Source: Microbacterium aurantiacum (GTDB taxonomy: Bacteria; Actinomycetota; Actinomycetes; Actinomycetales; Microbacteriaceae). From it: a stretch of 64,000 nucleotides of DNA. The stretch's first letter is position 1, and the number at the start of each line of letters is the position of its first letter. Location: contig NZ_JAJPDW010000002.1 in assembly GCF_021654035.1 (NCBI RefSeq), positions 248,001 through 312,000 of the forward strand. The letters run 5' to 3'. This document shows positions 61,628 to 64,000 of this stretch, one piece after another. The notes below the pieces were generated by a model. It did not search any database. It was not told the origin of the DNA and was given only the letters and a program-made list of their open reading frames with translations. Both the position numbers and the translations under genes were made by a program.

Positions 61628-64000
61628 TGCGTCGCCGCACGATCGCCGCCCTCGCCGCGAGCGTCGCCGCCGGAGCCCTCGTCGTGGGGATCGCCGTGGT
61701 GTGGCCGGGCCTCGACGCGCAGGAGACCCCCGAGGCGTCGACGTCGGTGTGGGCGCTGCAGACCGGCGACGGTCGCCGCTACGCGCGCGTGAACACCGCG
61801 GTCGGCGAGCTCGACACCGTTCGGAGCATCAGCAATCCCGATGCGGTGGTCTCCTCTCCCGCCGGGGTCTACCTCTTCAGCGACTCCTTCAGCAAGATCA
61901 CCCGCATCGACGAGGCCCTCCCCGCCGATCTCGACGAAGAGGCCCTCCGGGCCTCGGATTCCACGCCTCCCGGCACGATCGACGTCGCCGCATCCGGAAA
62001 TCGGGTGGCGTACCTCACCGATTCCGGCACCGTCTACGTCGGCATTCTCGGCGGGGAGCAGCCTCGCGCGCTCGACCCGTTCCCCTCCACCGACGAGGAT
62101 GCCGCGGCGTACACCGCCGACGCCGTCGCGATCGACGACCGCGGCGTGCTGTTCGCCTACTCCCGCGCGGATGCCTCGGTGCTCCGCTACGACATCGGCC
62201 GGAGCGAGGTGCGCGGGCGCGACGCCCTGGAGATCGACGAGATCGCCGCGCCGGCGGTCACCGCCGCCGGCGACACGTGGGCGGTGGTGGACGGCGAGTC
62301 CGGCCGCATGTGGCTCCGCGACGCCGAGGATGCGCCGCCGCTTCCCGCCACCGGGGCGATGACGGTCGCCGAGCCCTCGTCCACGGCGGAGGAGATCTAC
62401 GTCGCCACCGAGACGGCGCTCGTGCGCGTCGCGCCGGACGGGTCGGGTGCCGACATCGCCTTCGGCACCGGGGCGACCGTCCTCGGCATCCCGGCTCGGC
62501 CCATCCAGCGCGACGGCGAGGTGTACGCCGCGTGGCTGCCCGAGGGGACGGGCACAGGCATCCTCTGGGGATCGGATGCGGAGCCCCGCACGCTCGACTA
62601 CGGCGGCGAGTCGCTGGGCGATGAGCGCCGGCCGGTGTTCGTTGACGGCGGGGGATCGATCATCCTGAACGAGACGCGCTCGGGGTGGGCGTGGACCGTG
62701 CCCGACGGGCAGCTCGTGCCGTCGAGTCAGAACTGGTCGCTCGACGATCGTGTGGATCCGGATGCCGTTCCCGCCGAGGAGCAGCTGCCGGTGCAGCTGG
62801 ACCCGAAGCCGCCGGTCGCCGAACCCGACGCATTCGGCGTGCGGGCGGGGAGCCTGTCGACCCTCCCGGTGCTGATGAACGACCACGATCCGAACGAGGA
62901 CGTCCTCAGCATCGATCCGACCTCCGTCACGGGCCTCGACCCCGGCTTCGGCACCGTCACCGTCACGGACGACGCGCAGCGTCTCGCCGTCCGCACCGAG
63001 CCGGGCGCGACCGGCTCGGCCACCTTCAGCTACCGCGTGACCGACGGCACCACCGCGGACGGCCTCGCCTCCGAGCCGACGACGGTCACGCTCACCGTTG
63101 TGGGCGAGGATGCGGATTCGGCCCCCGTCTGGTGCGGGGTGGAGCGGTGCCTCGTCGAGTGGCCGGCGCCGGAGGTCGCGCGCGGCGGCACTGTGACCGT
63201 TCCGATCCTCCCCGGCTGGGTCGACCCCGAGTCCGACCCGCTGCTCCTCCTCTCCGTCGTCAACCGGTCGGGCATCGGCAGCGTCGCCGCGACGCCGTCG
63301 GGCGACGTCGTCTATCAGCACTCCGACGACGGCGCGGGCGGGGAGCAGCTCATCGACCTCGCCGTGACCGTGTCGGACACCGCCGGCAACACCACCGAGC
63401 GTCAGCTCGTCGTCCGCGTCTCGCCCCAGCCGCGCCTGGCCGTGGAGTCCTTCGCGGTCCGCGACGTCGTCGGCGGCGCGATCAACGTCGACGTCGCCCC
63501 GCACGTCTCCGGGACGACGGGGTCGCTGTCGCTGGAGTCCGTGCGCGTCCTCGACGACGCCGCGGCGACGGCGACGGTGACGGGCGGGACGACCGGCTTC
63601 GACTTCACCGCGCGCGAGCCCGGCACGTACCGCGTCGACTTCACCGTCACCGACGGCTCCACCGAGGCCACCGGCACGACCCGCATCACGCTTCTGCCCG
63701 CCGACGCGCCGGCGGAGCTGGCGACCTCCCCGGTCGTGGCCTTCGTCCACCCGCAGGAGGATGCGACCCTCGACATCTTCGCCGCGGTCTCCAACCCGAC
63801 GCGCCGCGTGCTCCTCCTCAGCGACGTCACCACCGCCGCCGACCCGGGCGCGGTGCTCTCGGTCGACGCGGTCGGCCAGAACCAGCTGCGGGTCTCCGGC
63901 TCGACCGCGTCGGGCGAGCCGGGCCGGCTCGGCACGGTCCGCTACGTCGTCAGCGACGGCACCGAGGACCAGGGGGCGAGCGTCGAGGGCGAGGCGACGG
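61627..64000 (+). CDS. Giant Ig-like-domain surface protein, 3' end beyond window
   Basis: Open frame to the right edge, 791 codons visible. An N-terminal helix (IAALAASVAAGALVVGIAVV) is followed by a beta-propeller-like region (residues 40-380, repeated short Asp/Gly-rich blades) and then Ig/cadherin-like repeats (LSTLPVLMNDHDPNEDVLSI; VTVPILPGWVDPESDPLLLL; IFAAVSNPTRRVLLLSDVT). I recall a conserved actinobacterial cluster in which such a protein follows a Ser/Thr kinase and precedes MoxR, DUF58 and transglutaminase genes; those would lie beyond the window. The ATG overlaps the kinase stop. Confidence 0.82.
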   Translation, partial: MRRRTIAALAASVAAGALVVGIAVVWPGLDAQETPEASTSVWALQTGDGRRYARVNTAVGELDTVRSISNPDAVVSSPAGVYLFSDSFSKITRIDEALPADLDEEALRASDSTPPGTIDVAASGNRVAYLTDSGTVYVGILGGEQPRALDPFPSTDEDAAAYTADAVAIDDRGVLFAYSRADASVLRYDIGRSEVRGRDALEIDEIAAPAVTAAGDTWAVVDGESGRMWLRDAEDAPPLPATGAMTVAEPSSTAEEIYVATETALVRVAPDGSGADIAFGTGATVLGIPARPIQRDGEVYAAWLPEGTGTGILWGSDAEPRTLDYGGESLGDERRPVFVDGGGSIILNETRSGWAWTVPDGQLVPSSQNWSLDDRVDPDAVPAEEQLPVQLDPKPPVAEPDAFGVRAGSLSTLPVLMNDHDPNEDVLSIDPTSVTGLDPGFGTVTVTDDAQRLAVRTEPGATGSATFSYRVTDGTTADGLASEPTTVTLTVVGEDADSAPVWCGVERCLVEWPAPEVARGGTVTVPILPGWVDPESDPLLLLSVVNRSGIGSVAATPSGDVVYQHSDDGAGGEQLIDLAVTVSDTAGNTTERQLVVRVSPQPRLAVESFAVRDVVGGAINVDVAPHVSGTTGSLSLESVRVLDDAAATATVTGGTTGFDFTAREPGTYRVDFTVTDGSTEATGTTRITLLPADAPAELATSPVVAFVHPQEDATLDIFAAVSNPTRRVLLLSDVTTAADPGAVLSVDAVGQNQLRVSGSTASGEPGRLGTVRYVVSDGTEDQGASVEGEAT

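Overview
The window is high-GC DNA with actinobacterial gene content and gene order: lhr-nei2 adjacency, an rpoB that starts with TTG, LAVTG sorting signals, DesK/LiaS-type kinases, and many start codons sitting 6-7 nt after a TANNNT hexamer. Together these suggest a Microbacteriaceae chromosome, probably Microbacterium or a close relative. No rRNA, tRNA, phage, IS transposase or CRISPR array was seen. All calls come from reading the sequence; no database search was run.

Layout. 1-4236 (-): polyamine-type ABC importer potABCD, with potC cut by the left edge. 4492-10078 (-): nei2-like DNA glycosylase and the giant helicase lhr. 10253-12865 (-): an ABC-F ribosome-protection-type gene with a hairpin leader, a 45-codon small ORF and an esterase. 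12950-18178 (+): DUF4916/NUDIX-like protein, membrane AlbA_2 protein, LolA-like protein plus ABC-2 exporter, and a MazEF-type toxin-antitoxin pair. 18194-21412 (-): threonine aldolase, SDR and DUF6421, divergent from an Lrp/AsnC regulator (21542). 22114-25660: lipid-kinase-like protein, COG2426 membrane protein and a two-component pair. 25774-33024 (-): seven-gene operon for import and breakdown of a pyrimidine/hydantoin-like compound. 33292-37658 (+): two-component system plus MacB/FtsX-type ABC exporter. 37734-43355: small housekeeping and unknown genes, then 5-oxoprolinase pxpA-pxpBC. 43605-51024 (+): rpoB-rpoC. 51432-56429 (-): cell-wall-anchored nuclease/5'-nucleotidase. 56709-64000: two convergent secreted paralogs, small membrane proteins, a Ser/Thr kinase and the start of a giant Ig-like surface protein running off the right edge.

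Three palindromic repeat types stand out. Family A (about 100 bp, nested GAGACTGCAT palindromes) occurs at 23084, 25661 and 33143; copies two and three are inverted to each other and bracket the pyrimidine operon. Family B (about 83 bp, ends GCCGAACTCCTC / GAGGAGTTMGGC) has four copies, one of them in frame inside the ABC-F coding sequence. A single 71-bp hairpin separates the convergent genes at 37663-37733. The ABC-F gene also has a leader in which its ribosome-binding site can pair with either of two upstream copies of CTCCGGTGT, a plausible translational switch. The ABC-F leader and its coding-sequence repeat, and the repeat-bracketed pyrimidine operon, are the parts most worth following up.
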